Source: Allolobophora icterica
Taxonomy: Eukaryota; Annelida; Clitellata; Crassiclitellata; Lumbricidae
DNA: 64,000 bases
NCBI GenBank assembly: GCA_963556255.1
Contig: OY744605.1
Coordinates: 65,530,702 to 65,594,701, forward strand
Reading direction: 5' to 3'
Below are positions 1-10,558 of this stretch, piece by piece; position 1 is the stretch's first letter, and every line of letters starts with the position of its first letter. Below the pieces are notes generated by a model that saw nothing but the letters and a program-made list of their open reading frames with translations, was not told the origin of the DNA and did no database searches. The position numbers were made by a program, and so were the translations under genes.

Positions 1-480
1 GTACTTTGTTAAACAGCTCTGAATCAGTACGTTCTAGTAAACAATTGAAGCGGAAGTTGGAGGATAAATATGGTGAACATATCTGTTTCTCAAAAATCAG
101 TGGACGCAAAAATATTATTGGCTTCAATAATATGGTTTCTTCAATAATTACAAGTCAATGGTATAATTAGAGAAAAACAAATTTTGTTGTTCAAAGAGAG
201 TGAGCGAATTGTCTTTGCAGCTGCAAAGCTAATGAAAGTGGAAATCCACGAGTCTCTGCTCAGCAACTCCTACTATCCACTGACTTCTGACTTCAGCATC
301 GTCCAGGCTGCCAAAGACTAGATACCTGCACGGAATTGAAAAAGGTTGCAATCTGTCATTCTATAGTTCAGGCAGCAAGGCCTAGGTCAGTTATATCGCC
401 GGTTTTGCTCGGGGTTGGTGTATCCACCACGCCTCTGGAATGATCTGACCACGCCTCTGGAATGATCCCCCCCTGAATTT
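1..480 (+). pseudogene. Broken copy of an unassigned Cys-rich protein (5' part cut by window edge)
   Basis: This stretch aligns with 37565-38040, where more of the same protein can be read. Here the reading frame is interrupted, for example by a stop after the 'VVSSIITSQW'-like stretch, so it cannot encode a protein. Readable pieces include a Lys/Arg-rich segment around 'SKQLKRKLEDKYGEHIC'. It is followed directly by a LINE 3' end, exactly as upstream of METTL7 copy 3, so it belongs to the duplicated segment. The function of the parent protein is unknown to me; see the entry at 36922. Confidence 0.55.
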
Positions 481-715
481 TGCAGATTCTCCGTTCCACC
501 ATCATGGCCTAGTCTCGTTCCTGTGTTAGTATTGGCCCTTCATTGTGGAATCAGCTTCCTCCTTCGGTCCGGGCTGCACTACTATCTGGTGGTCCTGCCA
601 CAGCCTTTCGTTGTCTTAAAATTTGCCTTTATTCCCGAGGACTTTCGCACTGGGTGCTCCTCTGATTGATGGGCACTGGGTAGAGGCACGTAATAAATTT
701 TGAAATACAATACAA
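481..715 (+). repeat. LINE (non-LTR retrotransposon) 3' end fragment
   Basis: The translation reads like the C-terminal tail of an L2/CR1-type reverse transcriptase ('GPSLWNQLPPSVRAALL', then 'LKTCLYSRGLSHW'). It ends in a short AT-rich tail of ATACA repeats near 715. Near-identical pieces occur at 38041-38290 and 49320-49550. It is only the last few hundred bases of the element and is not functional. Confidence 0.7.
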
Positions 716-1026
716 TACAAATACAGTATGTGGAAACTTTGCAAAATATACCTGCTTGGCTGGACTAGACTTTTGTCTAGGTGATTTCACATCTCTCCTG
801 GTCTAATTGGGTTCATATTAATCGGAATGGGTTTATCAATACCACCATGTAATCTGTGCATCTTTAGGGGAATATAGGCAGTCTTGTAAGGGGTTATGGA
901 GATCTGCCTAAGACTTCACTGACATACATGTATATTACAGATGTTTATAAAATTGTACTGTGTATAAAGTCAGTTATAGCTCTGCTTTGCAATCTGTGAT
1001 ATATGCTGTATTTTGTTTTATTTCAG
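716..1026 (+). other. Upstream flank of METTL7 copy 1
   Basis: There is no gene here. The sequence is clearly alignable to 28000-28095 (last part) and 38290-38599, the flanks of the other two METTL7 copies. It ends in a pyrimidine-rich run and TTTCAG just before the first visible coding ATG. That looks like a splice acceptor, so a 5' non-coding exon probably lies further upstream. I could not place that exon or a promoter. Confidence 0.5.
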
Positions 1027-1029
1027 TTC

Positions 1030-1554
1030 ATGAATGACAATAATAATTGCATCACAATGTTCAATTTTGCCATTGTTGCGTTTTGTATCCTCGGTGCGGT
1101 TGTTTTAATTTTCTGGTCTTCAATCAAACGTGCCACTGCCTTGGCTCGAAAAGCAATCTTTGCCTGGTTTAATAATAAAGCGTTGAGATTAGACAACACA
1201 GTCTTTGGAGCCAAGAAGAAAGAGATTTTCTCATGTCTCCATGAAATGGAGTCTCAGTTGGACCGCCCGTTAAAGCTGGTGGAAGTTGGAGCAGGCACCG
1301 GATCGAATTTCGAATATCTTCCCAAGAATTCGGAGATTGTCTGCGTCGAGCCAAATGTGTATTCAAAGAAATATTTGCTCGCAAATGCGGCTAACTTGAC
1401 GGGAATTGAGGTGAAGCAGTTTCACGTTGGGTTTGGCGAAGACATGGCTTTCATAGAGACAGAAAGCGTCGATGCTGTTGTTTGCACCCATGTTCTTTGT
1501 AGCGTCAGAGATGTAGACCAGTGTCTCAAAGAAATTTTCAGAATTCTGAAAAAG
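1030..1554 (+). CDS. METTL7: METTL7-type methyltransferase copy 1, first coding exon
   Basis: This exon encodes residues 1-175 of a predicted 263-residue protein of the METTL7A/B (TMT1) family. Family members are small membrane-anchored, SAM-dependent (thiol) methyltransferases of the ER and lipid droplets. A hydrophobic segment at residues 12-30 fits the N-terminal anchor. The SAM-binding glycine motif is EVGAGTGSNF (85-94), an acidic motif-II region is CVEPN (105-109), and VCTHVLCSV around 145 matches the family core. I chose ATG 1030, just after the TTTCAG acceptor-like site, rather than the earlier in-frame ATG at 1003, which would lie inside the presumed intron. The exon ends in AAG|GTAATA, phase 0. 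The frame is open throughout. The human proteins have about 244 residues. Confidence 0.85.
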
Positions 1555-2446
1555 GTAATATCTGAAAAGCAATTTATCATTCTTGAAGCAGAGTTGCCTA
1601 TGCATTGTCATTGTAATCACTGCTTTATACAATGCCGTTTCACAAGAAATTCCTCCAAGGCACAACCCAAAACCACGATCAAACAGATTTGTTTTCAAGC
1701 ACTTACAGAATAGATGCCAATTGTATGCTAATGGGCTGTGGTGTGCGATAATACTTGTAAATTACTGTACATGTTATTTTTATTGTTTATTACCATTATT
1801 GTCATTACTAACATTTTTAACGAGCACAAAATGGTGCGGTTTGTCGGTCGCCTGGCAAAGAGCAGTCAGAGATCCAGATGTTTGAAAGCCAAAATGAGTA
1901 ATATTGTCTTTTGAGGTTTTTTTAAGAAGAAAAAGAGTTCAGGCATAAGATAAACATTGGTAGTCGATTCCACTACTTGGGGCAGCAACACTTAATGCAT
2001 CAATACATTAGTGCATTTGTGTAACTACTCTTTTTGGTATTTATTGCTGTGACTCATTACATTTAAAAAGTAATGCATAACAGACTCAGATATTTATCTT
2101 TTCAAGGTTAGTTGCGTGACTTTGAAATTATATTTGCACCATATAGGTTAGTAGATGGTGCTCTGAGTATTGTTGAATATGTTAAGTTGAACTAAGAAAA
2201 ATTTTCTATTTAGCTAACTCCATGATCTAATGAGTACATTGACTGTACACTGTAAGTGGGAAGAGAAAACTGGTCACCTACCTGATAGCCAAGACTTACA
2301 AAGTAAAGTCCCTAACATGTCGTGCATGCCATGGCACCATCTTTTGACAATATCAAGGGACTGTATGTACTCTTCTAGTGTAGCCATCTATACATGCCTA
2401 GTTTAATTACCAGAATATTCTGTTTTCACTTTCGTTTTACAAACAG
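1555..2446 (+). other. Intron of METTL7 copy 1
   Basis: This is a GT...AG intron of about 0.9 kb. It aligns along most of its length with the introns of copy 2 (28614-29610) and copy 3 (39125-40070). The acceptor is preceded by a T-rich tract (TTTCGTTTTACAAACAG). No other gene was seen in it. Confidence 0.75.
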
Positions 2447-2713
2447 GGTGGAAAGTTCCTATTTCTGGAGCACATTGAAGCTTCAAGCGGAAGTCGAACA
2501 CAGTTTTGGCAGCACTTCTTCAAGCGACCCTGGCAAGTCATCGCTGAAGGCTGTCATCTGACACGTAGCATTCACGTCAACATCAAGAAAACAGGCTTCA
2601 GTAAACTGTCTCTGGATCTCTTTGATGTGGACAATTTTGATGCAGCCAGTGCTCCCATTCGACTGTTCACTCTGCTGGTAATTCCACACTGCATGGGAGT
2701 GGCAACTAAGTGA
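2447..2713 (+). CDS. METTL7: METTL7-type methyltransferase copy 1, last coding exon
   Basis: The exon starts GGT GGA AAG in phase 0 after the AG at 2445-2446 and encodes 88 residues plus TGA. It begins GGKFLFLEHI, matching the family's strand after the SAM core. It carries FWQHFF...GCHLTRS, corresponding to the conserved FWQ...GC.LTR region of METTL7 proteins, and ends VIPHCMGVATK. With the first exon it gives an uninterrupted protein, so this copy looks functional. A hAT element begins only 20 bp after the stop codon, so the 3' UTR is transposon-derived; an AATAAA lies inside it near 3452. Confidence 0.85.
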   Translation, partial: GGKFLFLEHIEASSGSRTQFWQHFFKRPWQVIAEGCHLTRSIHVNIKKTGFSKLSLDLFDVDNFDAASAPIRLFTLLVIPHCMGVATK

Positions 2714-2732
2714 TATCAAGGACGCTTTAGGC

Positions 2733-3582
2733 CAGAGGTGGGCAACATACGGCCCGCGGGCCGGATCCGGCCCCCGGGGGCTTTTCAACCGGCCCTTGAC
2801 ATGTCTTTAATAATTATTAGCATTGTATCTGGCACTTTTATCCGGCCCTACATGAATGTTTGAATCTCTGAACGTAGGCTGACATTTAAACATCTGTTTC
2901 TTATTTATTAAGAATCCAGCCTCTTGTCTAGTCAACTAGTTCACTACTCATTCATCAATGTTATTACTTTCTGCCTGAAACAATACCACAGAGTGGGTAG
3001 GTTCGAAACTTTGGAAGCCATCTTCACTTAGATTTCAAGCCCTGAAAATGGTTGCACTGTTTCCAAGCACCTGTATTTGTGAACAGTTCTTTTCAAAGAT
3101 GAAATTAAAAAAAATACGGAAACAGGTGCAGACTAACAAATGACAATCTTTCTAATGAAATTTGAATTGCCGCTTCGAACATTAAATCAACCATGCTGAA
3201 TAAATTGTGTCGTGACAAGAAGTGTCAGATTTCACATCAATCATTAAATATAGCACACCAAGCATATGGATACATTGTACACTAACAGTTTTATATATAT
3301 TTTTTAACATATTTAGTATTTTATTGTAGTGTAGGACTGTAGGTAATTAGGATAATTATATTTTCATCATAAAAATTATCTTCATTTAGTTTAACATAAA
3401 GTTAACAATAACGGTTAAGCATAAAATATTATATCGCAATAGTTAGTTTGAATAAAATTAGTATTGTCTTATTTTCTTGGGCAAATGAATCTGCAAAAAT
3501 TAGCCCGCGATTGGCATGCGGCCCCTGAGCTGCCCTTAAAATCTTAGGTCGGCCATCTGTTAAAAGAAGTTGCCCATGCCTG
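2733..3582. mobile_element. hAT DNA transposon remnant, 850 bp
   Basis: The ends are CAGAGGTGGGCAAC and its imperfect inverted copy (right end GTTGCCCATGCCTG). They are flanked by the 8-bp target duplication CTTTAGGC at 2725-2732 and 3583-3590. METTL7 copies 2 and 3 show the unoccupied site just downstream of their stop codons. Inside, on the + strand around 3046-3150, a short translation (FPSTCICEQFFSKMKLKK) resembles the hAT C-terminal dimerisation region, followed by stops. It is an internally deleted, inactive element. Confidence 0.88.
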
Positions 3583-3590
3583 CTTTAGGC

Positions 3591-3833
3591 TGTGTAAAGA
3601 AACAATCTCAAAAGAGGGTTTGTCATCCATCAATGAGTTCAATGACCCCCTTTGTACCCCTCGATCATTCCTTCATTAGGCATTACCCTTTGTTACCCCT
3701 TGCCAAAATTCCGCTCTTCAAGGCCAATGAACAACAAAACACTAACATTATGAATAACATCATTGATAAACTACATGTTCTGCATACTCTAAAGCTCGTT
3801 ATTTAAATGTTAGAGTACCTCTGTCAATGGGCA
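3591..3833. other. Duplicated downstream flank of METTL7 copy 1
   Basis: This sequence aligns with parts of the downstream flanks of copy 2 (about 33500-33730) and copy 3 (about 41240-41392). It is non-coding. Confidence 0.5.
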
Positions 3834-3841
3834 TTAGATGG

Positions 3842-4560
3842 GGGGGGGGGAACGGACATCATCCCCCGGACATTATCCCCCGGACATTATCCCCCGGACA
3901 GAATCCCCCGATTTTAGCTAGGACATAATCCCCCCGAACAAAATCCCCCTCTGTGTAATAAGCCTATTTCTACATTTAATTGATAAACCTTAATAGCCCT
4001 GTTGCCCCAGTGTCAGCTTGTTAATGCTGTAAAGGTATAGACTAAAGACTTGTTAGTGTCATTCAGGTGTAAAAATAAGACTTGTTAGTTGCCTAGTTCT
4101 TAACTTAAGGCTTGTTAATGTCAGGATTTGCGAGGTGAGTTGCCCAAAAAGCGGGTCGGGCACAGCGCCAAGCAGCTACAAGCCGTCTCCTGCACCCTTG
4201 TTAGCGTCACTTATATGGACTAGGACATAACATTCGCCTCTAGGTTTTTTTAAGTTTATTAAAACAGTAAGAGACAAACTTGGGACCACTATAGTCTCAT
4301 AAACTATTCCGTTGGTCTGTAATCATTCTTAGAATTAAACAAACTAAATATATTCTTCCTATTAAACAAAATAATTGAAATATATTCCGACTGATGTTGA
4401 GGTGATTAGCAATGGCTTAGTCCTTTTTGCCGTCATCACGCGTTATGATATGTATGTGTGAAATATAGGTTATTATTTCCTAGCCTGGGGGAATTATGTC
4501 CTACCCCGGGGGGATTCTGTCCGGGAGGATAATGTCCGAGGGGGATAATGTCCTACACTC
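3842..4560. mobile_element. Fold-back/TIR element with repeated GGACATTATCCCCC ends
   Basis: Both ends consist of tandem modules such as GGACATTATCCCCC and GGACAGAATCCCCC, in opposite orientation at the two ends (3852-3950 and 4483-4557). It is flanked by TTAGATGG at 3834-3841 and 4561-4568. The paralogous sequence at 44634-44650 reads GGGCATTATTTGGGATCC with nothing inserted, so the borders are well supported. The interior (about 500 bp) has no recognisable coding sequence. The superfamily is unassigned; the 8-bp duplication would fit hAT or a relative. Confidence 0.8.
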
Positions 4561-4568
4561 TTAGATGG

Positions 4569-4848
4569 AACCCATATGCATGTGTTCTATACGAGTCTCA
4601 ATGCGAATGTGGGTCCTATATGAACCGGTATGGGCATGCTATAGTACATGGAATTTAAAACTGAAAAATAGGCATGTCTGACCCAGCACATGCACGTTGG
4701 CTCCATGTTGCCAAAATCGTCTAACACTCGCGCATGTGTATGCTGACTCCGATATCCTACATTAATTCCTGCATTTTAAAACAACAAAAACCGAAGTTCA
4801 TACAATAATGCCTAGCTCCAATTCATTCATATGGAGAATTTATATAGC
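4569..4848. other. Duplicated intergenic sequence
   Basis: This aligns with 44640-44930 and continues the segment shared with the copy 3 locus. Nothing coding was seen. Confidence 0.5.
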
Positions 4849-5330
4849 GCCTCTTCAAGGTTATCTACTCAGAAGCACACCCGATCCAACCCTGGCTAAA
4901 GAGTACAGTCTTGAGATTTGAATAAAATGTGGCGGAATGGGTGCTTGGGACCAAGCGAAGCGCTACAGGAAGCCCATTCCAGATTGCAGGGCCAGCGATG
5001 TAAAAATCACGGCGCTGCCTAAGGGCGGTCCGTGAGCGGGGAACCAGACGCTCAGCCTGCTTAGAAGAGCGCAGAGAACCACAGCGCTTGATATACAGAG
5101 GCCTCTCCCGCAAGGCAGCGCCACACTAGGCCAGAGACCCGATAGGCAATACGCTGCGGGATAGGAAGCCAATGCAAAACATCCCGCATTTACTTAGTGA
5201 CATGGCCAAATCTCGGGATGAGACCAATAAGGCGTGCCGCTGCGAGCAGGACCCGGTCTAAGCACCAAATCCCAGCCGCTCGGAGGCTATTTCTGTTCAG
5301 TCACCATCACCGGAGACATTAATATACGCC
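4849..5330 (-). repeat. LINE 3' fragment (L2/CR1-like reverse transcriptase C-terminus)
   Basis: Read on the minus strand, the translation gives RFGHVTKYMRDVLHWLPI, then RAPLYIKRCGSLRSS-type and FYIAGPAIWNGLP pieces in order. These are typical of the end of an L2/CR1-like ORF2. At least one frame change separates them, so it is an inactive 5'-truncated copy. Confidence 0.75.
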
Positions 5331-5945
5331 TTGACTCTTGAGCGAGCGCTGGGCCAAGAAACTAAATGCCATACAATTCTGTCAACATACGGCTTCGGAC
5401 AGTACGCATAGGCCTACCTCGTATAGTCTTCAACACATCGACTCGGCGGTCTGCTGGGAAGATGAAAACCCAATGGGTTGACTGTGAATTATATCACCTA
5501 CCATATATATAATCCAGTGATGTAGTCGAATCCAGTGATGTAGTCGAGTCCACCTAAGTCGAGTCGGAGTCCATCTAAGCCTAGTCGAGTCCGAGTCCTG
5601 TGGTGTTCGAGTCCGAGTCCAAGTCACTAAAGATCGAGTCCAAGTCCATCCACATCAAAATACTCTGAAACACGCAATTCAATGGCTTAGAAAAAACTAA
5701 TAGAACTATTTATGCAGAAAGAATTGTTAATGTAATTTACCCAAATTATACATTAAAACACTAGATTAAATCAAGTTTTGTTCAATAATCTGGGACGATC
5801 ATGAGGACGCATAAACATTCTTCTGCTAAACACAAGTTCAGCCGTGGCGCTCGTCATAGGAACATCTAAAACTGGAAAAGCCACTAAGTGCAGTCGTGGC
5901 ATAGGCCCCTATCACGTCCTCACTCCTTCTTTACACTGGAAAGGG

Positions 5946-6028
5946 CAAGTTTCTTCTATTCGAAGCGATAAATTAATAACGCCAATGTGTGGCGTTATTA
6001 ATTTATTGCTTCGAATAGAAGAAACTTG
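5946..6028. repeat. 83-bp near-perfect palindrome
   Basis: Two 39-bp arms, 5946-5984 and 5990-6028, are reverse complements with one mismatch and enclose a 5-base spacer (ATGTG). The DNA or its RNA would fold into a long hairpin. No flanking duplication was recognised. It could be a loopless fold-back transposon end or a recent inverted duplication. Confidence 0.85.
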
Positions 6029-6108
6029 TTTTAACGTGCAGTGATACACAAAACGTGCAGCGATAGCTTGAGAAGTGCAATGATGAGAGGCTGTTTGTGC
6101 TGGAAATG

Positions 6109-6910
6109 GTAACCCGACAAAAGCGCGCAGGACAAAAGCGCGCCGACAAAAGCGCGCCGACAAATGCGCGCGGTAACAAAAGCGCGCAGGACAAATGCGC
6201 GCCGACAAAAGCGCGCAGGGCTAGACATTATGAAAACATTAGTTGTCTGACTACACAATTAAAAACATTAGTTGTTTGATAGTAGTTTAATAGGAGAAAC
6301 TATACTAAATATACTAGAAGTAACCGTGTAATGTTATTTATTTGTAAAATAAAACAAGTTTATAAGTCAACGTTTTGTGCGACCCCACGCAAGTACTCGT
6401 CCAGTGGAACTGTTCCATATGTTGGAACCAAAGCCTGCAAACGTCGATTTAAACGAACGTATTTACACTTGGATGCCTCCGGATGTCTGAATACGGAACG
6501 ATACCTCGCGATCTTCAATTCGTAATGGTCTTGTTCTTGTCGGAAGTGGTCCACAAGTTTATAAACAGACGGATGGTGACAATCGACGGTCTGTTGGAAA
6601 GAGCGATGCCAGGCTTCCACTGAATTGTCCGTGCGTGGCAAGTTGTCGACAACACGATCGGGTCTATGGTTGTAGCCTGTGTACCTACTTCTGATGGGTA
6701 GCCTACCTATGAAGGTAGTTAGGCTGTACGTTTTTGACAATTAACAAACAATTAATTTCCTAAATTTCTAAATTAATTTTCTAGATTTGCGCGCTTTTGT
6801 CGTGCGCGCATTTATCGGGGTTGTTTTCCATGCGCGCATATGTCGGCGCGCTTTTGTCGGCGCGCTTTTGTCGGCGCGCTTTTGTCCTGCGCGCTTTTGT
6901 TACGGCGCCG
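6109..6910 (-). mobile_element. Mutator-like (MULE) transposon with transposase fragment
   Basis: The element is flanked by the exact 9-bp duplication CTGGAAATG (6100-6108 and 6911-6919), the length expected for Mutator-like elements. The ends are tandem arrays of GACAAAAGCGCGC-type units in inverted orientation (6112-6225 and 6785-6906). An open minus-strand frame at 6360-6740 encodes a piece resembling the C-terminal part of MULE transposases: RTDNSVEAWHRSFQQTV, then LKIARYRSVFR..., and EYLRGVAQNVDL at the end. The catalytic N-terminal part is missing, so it is a deleted, non-autonomous copy. Confidence 0.85.
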
Positions 6911-6919
6911 CTGGAAATG

Positions 6920-7369
6920 TATTGTAATTCATAATTTTTTTTATTGAACAAAAGTGACAAAGTGTTAGGCCTATGTCTTATGTGTTTTGCAATTCAATGG
7001 TAGAGTTTCATGCAGTAATGGACCTTGATGCGAGTTAAATTCAAAGCTAGGCCTATTTTTAAACCCATATTTTTTTAGGCGTATATACCTACTACGGCGT
7101 TCGCCATGTAGGCCTACAGTTATAAATTTTCATTAAAATATGCTCTGACTCTACAGTTTAGCATTAGGCCTATAATTGTAGATATATTTACAAATCGACA
7201 ACCCCTATAGTGTTCAATGTCATGCCCTTCACGATGTTCGCCCCTATAAACGTAGAGATTTAAATTCCGGGCTAGCACGATCCGTACACGGGACCTTAAA
7301 TGACGTTGCGCCAATTCAAACGCGCAGCGGTGGTGAAGGATCTCACGGTGAGATTCGTAATCGTAATCG
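6920..7369. repeat. Interspersed repeat shared with 35285-35640
   Basis: About 7130-7369 is repeated in inverted orientation at about 35400-35610, including the junction to the hAT element that starts at 7370. The two places therefore carry copies of one composite repeat. A minus-strand frame is open across it (7120-7512), but I recognise no protein domain. Confidence 0.6.
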
Positions 7370-7807
7370 CAGTGGCGGCGCGTGGATTTTTCAAAGGTGG
7401 TGCGAAGCAGCAGTGTGCCGCCCCCCTCGTAAGGTGGCAGGTCTGTCCAGTAGTCTAGTGAAATTTTGTCTGTGTTTTGTATGATAGTAGTTGGTAGTAT
7501 AGCCTTAGCCATTAGTAGCCTACTCTAGTATTATAGAGCGTAGCAGATGATGCAGATTCGGTACTAGTTCACTGTGTACTGCGCACTTCAAGTACTTTTA
7601 GCATTAAAGCAAATCAAATCAGGGGAAGTTTTCCAGAGAGTAGTCAAAAAGAAGTCCGAGTTCAGTTTCCAGAAGGCCAATTCAAATCAGAGTGGGTCTC
7701 CAGAAAGTAGTTCAAAAGAGGTCCGAGTCCAGTTTCCAGAGGGTCAGATCAAGAGAAGAGGCAGAGCAGCTGTCAAGGCGGATGTCGTTTGGGGCGAAAA
7801 TAACGAG

Positions 7808-8459
7808 TCAGGGTAGGAGTACTTGAAAAGGTGAGACTTCAGTTTTGAGGGGAAAGCCAGATGGTGATAGAGGAACATGAGGAGGAGGATGAAGGACGGA
7901 TTGTAATGATGATGGAGGCACTAAGAAACTGCGGAATTCAGGGGGGAGATCAATCCATAGGCGTGGTGCTATGTTGAATATGGCTCGGTTGGAGAACTTG
8001 AGATGAGTATAGTGACTGGCGGTCGAGAAAGTCTGAGATAGGAGGAGGATCGGGTGGAGCGAGTTGCATGGATGGTGAAGCGATTGAGGAGGTACTTGGG
8101 CTGGGAGTATTGTAGGGAGTTGTAGGTTAGTGATAGAACTGAAGTAAATTCGCTCTGGGATTTTTAACAAATGGAGTGATTTGAGGATGGGACCGATATG
8201 ACGATGTTTGGGCGTTCTAGTGACAGCTCTGGAGAGTGAGATTTGGATAAACACTTGATTTTGGTGTTTTCAAGGTTGAGGAAGAGGGAATTGCAGTAAT
8301 CAAGCTTTGAATGAACAATGGAGGTAGCAATGGTACAGGCAGTTTTAAGGTCGAGCATTGGCCGGATGCGTCGGAGGTCACGAATGTGCATGAAACAGGA
8401 GTGCAGGAGGTTGGAGATGAGGTTAGAGAAGGAAATGTGTGCATCAAAAGTAATACCAA
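7808..8459 (-). repeat. LINE fragment (non-LTR reverse transcriptase C-terminus)
   Basis: The minus-strand translation gives ICDLRRIRPMLDLKTACT-like, DYCNSLFLNLE, SRAVTRTPKHRHIGPILKSL and LKFSNRAIFNIAPRLW in the order seen in the thumb and C-terminal part of CR1/L2-type reverse transcriptases. At least two frame changes break it. Copies of the same family occur at 42840-43930 and 62985-63450. Confidence 0.78.
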
Positions 8460-8515
8460 ATTATCAATATAATAGGCCTAAATCGCAATCACAGTGAATC
8501 ACTATTTCTAGAAAG

Positions 8516-8742
8516 CAGAGGCGCAGCTAAGGGGTGCAGATGGGTACATGTGTCCCCGGGCGCCAAGGGAAGGGCGCCAAAATGAGGGTCAAGAGAAGTA
8601 ATTTTGATGCAGTTTTAGCTAGTATATCCCAAATAAAGTTAAAAGATTTAATTTTGGAGCCCCAAATATATCCAGTTATATCCTCGATCATTACTTACAA
8701 ACCAGTTCCTTTTCGGGCTCAAAATATCCTAGCGACACCGCT
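8516..8742. mobile_element. Possible small hAT-type MITE
   Basis: It starts CAGAGGCGCAGCTAAGG and ends ...CCTAGCGACACCGCTT, which are loosely inverted. Flanking octamers CTAGAAAG and TTAGAAAC match at 6 of 8 positions. It contains no coding sequence. This is a weak call. Confidence 0.4.
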
Positions 8743-9676
8743 TTTAGAAACTAAGCCTAAAATGATCTAAATCAATTTAAAACTAAGATATACGTTGAAA
8801 AGCTCAAATGAACAGTGAAGATTTACAGTTCACTGAATTATGTATCAAAGTTTCATTGAAATTTCTAGCAACGAATTACGTAATAACTCCAAATGAAACT
8901 CTACGGTGACCACAGGAAGTACAGAAAAAATATTCCAGGTAGTCAAAGTGCCGCCCCCCTCAAGTGGCCGCCCGGTGCGACCGCACCCCCTTGCACCCCC
9001 CACGCGCCGCCACTGCGTAATCGTAATCGTAATCTCGAGACTTCTACAGCGCCCAAAAAAGCTACGTCGCGGGAACCAGCTTATTCACACTGCAGGCGCT
9101 TAGTCAAATCAAAATCGATAGGCAGGGGGTGTCGAATCGGTTCCAGGTCAAGATCCAAAGGAGTCAGTCAGGTAGAGATTCTCACCCGATCAATTCACAT
9201 CCGATCAATTCATTGAAAAATGAGCCGAGTTGAGGTCCTACGGTCGCTATAGAAAGTCGCGTACATTTGCATTTACATTTATCCGTCGAGGCCGATTCGA
9301 GACCCTCTGCCTTATACTCCATTCTATTCACGATACTCATCTTCACTTCATCAGTTTCTCTATCTGCTGGTAGGAACCGGTTGGCGCCAGAATAGTTTCA
9401 CCTGTTACAGATGCTACAGGCATCTGGCTGATGCCTGTAGCGACAGTTGGCCGAGTATTCACGTCAGTTCTCGCATGAGGCGTGGTCTTGGCCGTCACAT
9501 GTCAATACAGTTGCCTGTTCTGCACAGAAATTGTGATTCGGAAACCGAGTCAGCTAGTCAAATTCGAGTCCAGTGGCTTCGAGTCCGAGTCCAAGTCCGA
9601 GTCTTGACAGTCCGAGTCCAAAGTCCGCAGAAAATCGGTCTCGAGTCCTTGGCCGGACTCGTGTACTACATCTCTG

Positions 9677-10009
9677 ATATAAATTAATGACTGCATAGAA
9701 AATCAATCTTTGCTGATTCCATGCCAGGACTTCTCTCTATTCGACCAGGTCTTTTGACTCTTATTCACACTATTACGTGGACAAATACAATAACAGAATT
9801 GATTGTAAAACTTTAAAATCAAATAATGAGAATGACAGTGATAAGGCCTACGATGATGAAAATGTCAAGGTCATTTACTTCTAATGCATATCTCCCGTCA
9901 GGCACGTCTAGTCTATCGGTCAAAAACTCGCCACACGACTTTAAATAAGGACTTTCTGTGTATTACAGTTCCTTGTCGCTGGTCCTACAGGCCTAGACCA
10001 TTGCCTTCC

Positions 10010-10011
<2 letters not shown>
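9677..10011. other. Unassigned intergenic sequence
   Basis: I see no gene or recognisable repeat here apart from the duplicated octamer of the preceding element. Confidence 0.4.

Positions 10012-10102
<91 letters not shown>
10012..10102. repeat. (CT)n microsatellite, about 90 bp
   Basis: An uninterrupted CT dinucleotide run. Confidence 0.97.
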
Positions 10103-10106
<4 letters not shown>

Positions 10107-10125
10107 TGGGAGCACTGACTGCATC

Positions 10126-10177
10126 AAAACACCCTAATATATATATATATATATATGTATATATATTAGGGTGTTTT
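10126..10177. repeat. TA-rich hairpin bounded by AACACCCTAATATA
   Basis: AAAACACCCTAATATAT at the left and its reverse complement at the right enclose a short TA tract. The right half begins a repeat (10165-10330) that recurs at 24811-24990. Confidence 0.8.
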
Positions 10178-10330
10178 TATGGTGCACGCGATATTTACAA
10201 CTTAAAGGTTTTTTAACGGCCAGGTCGAATTATCATGCCAATTTATGCATTAACTCTATATCCAAAATTATATCTTGATATCTAAGTATTTAGGTCTTGC
10301 GCAAGGCGACCGAAATTAGGACCCGATGGT
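10165..10330 (+). repeat. Interspersed repeat starting AGGGTGTTTTTATGG (copy 1)
   Basis: This aligns with 24811-24990 over about 170 bp, including TTTTTTAACGGCCAGGTCGA and CTTGCGCAAGGCGACCGAA. Both copies start at the edge of a TA microsatellite. It may be the end of a transposon that targets TA-rich DNA. Confidence 0.7.
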
Positions 10331-10558
10331 ATATATATATACATATATATGCATATATATATATTAGATGTTTGTCTGTCCTATTATACGGTTTCGAAAC
10401 ATAGTCCTATAGGCATATATATACTTACGGGGCCTAGGCCTATGTATATTTCTTGTTGTTCCTGGATTTTTTGAGAGATTGGTCGTTGTGTTGTACGCGT
10501 GGCCAGACTCTAAATAGGATGGCTGGTTCTCTTATGCTAGACTGGTTTGTGTAAAGGT

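Larger units (their letters stand above)
7370..9015. mobile_element. hAT element with CAGTGGCGGCGCGTGG ends
   Basis: Both ends read CAGTGGCGGCGCGTGG inward, followed by GTGCCGCCCCCCT-like sequence further in. The exact octamer CGTAATCG flanks it at 7362-7369 and 9016-9023. The interior is largely other repeats (a LINE 3' fragment at 7808-8459 and a possible small MITE at 8516-8742), so no transposase is visible. Confidence 0.8.
5515..9676. mobile_element. Large hAT-type element with GAGTCC-rich ends, heavily nested
   Basis: The left end starts CAGTGATGTAGTCGAGTC-like and is followed by many GAGTCC/GAGTCCGAGTCC copies (5515-5650). The right end (9550-9676) mirrors this and finishes ...GTACTACATCTCTG. 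Flanking octamers ATATAATC and ATATAAAT match at 6 of 8 positions, an aged duplication. The 4.2 kb between contains a Mutator-like element, another hAT element and a LINE fragment. No intact transposase remains. The pairing of the two ends is my inference. Confidence 0.55.

Noticed and set aside
7120..7512. 130-codon minus-strand frame as a gene
   Set aside because: It spans the border of a hAT element, and the sequence is an interspersed repeat also found at 35285-35640.
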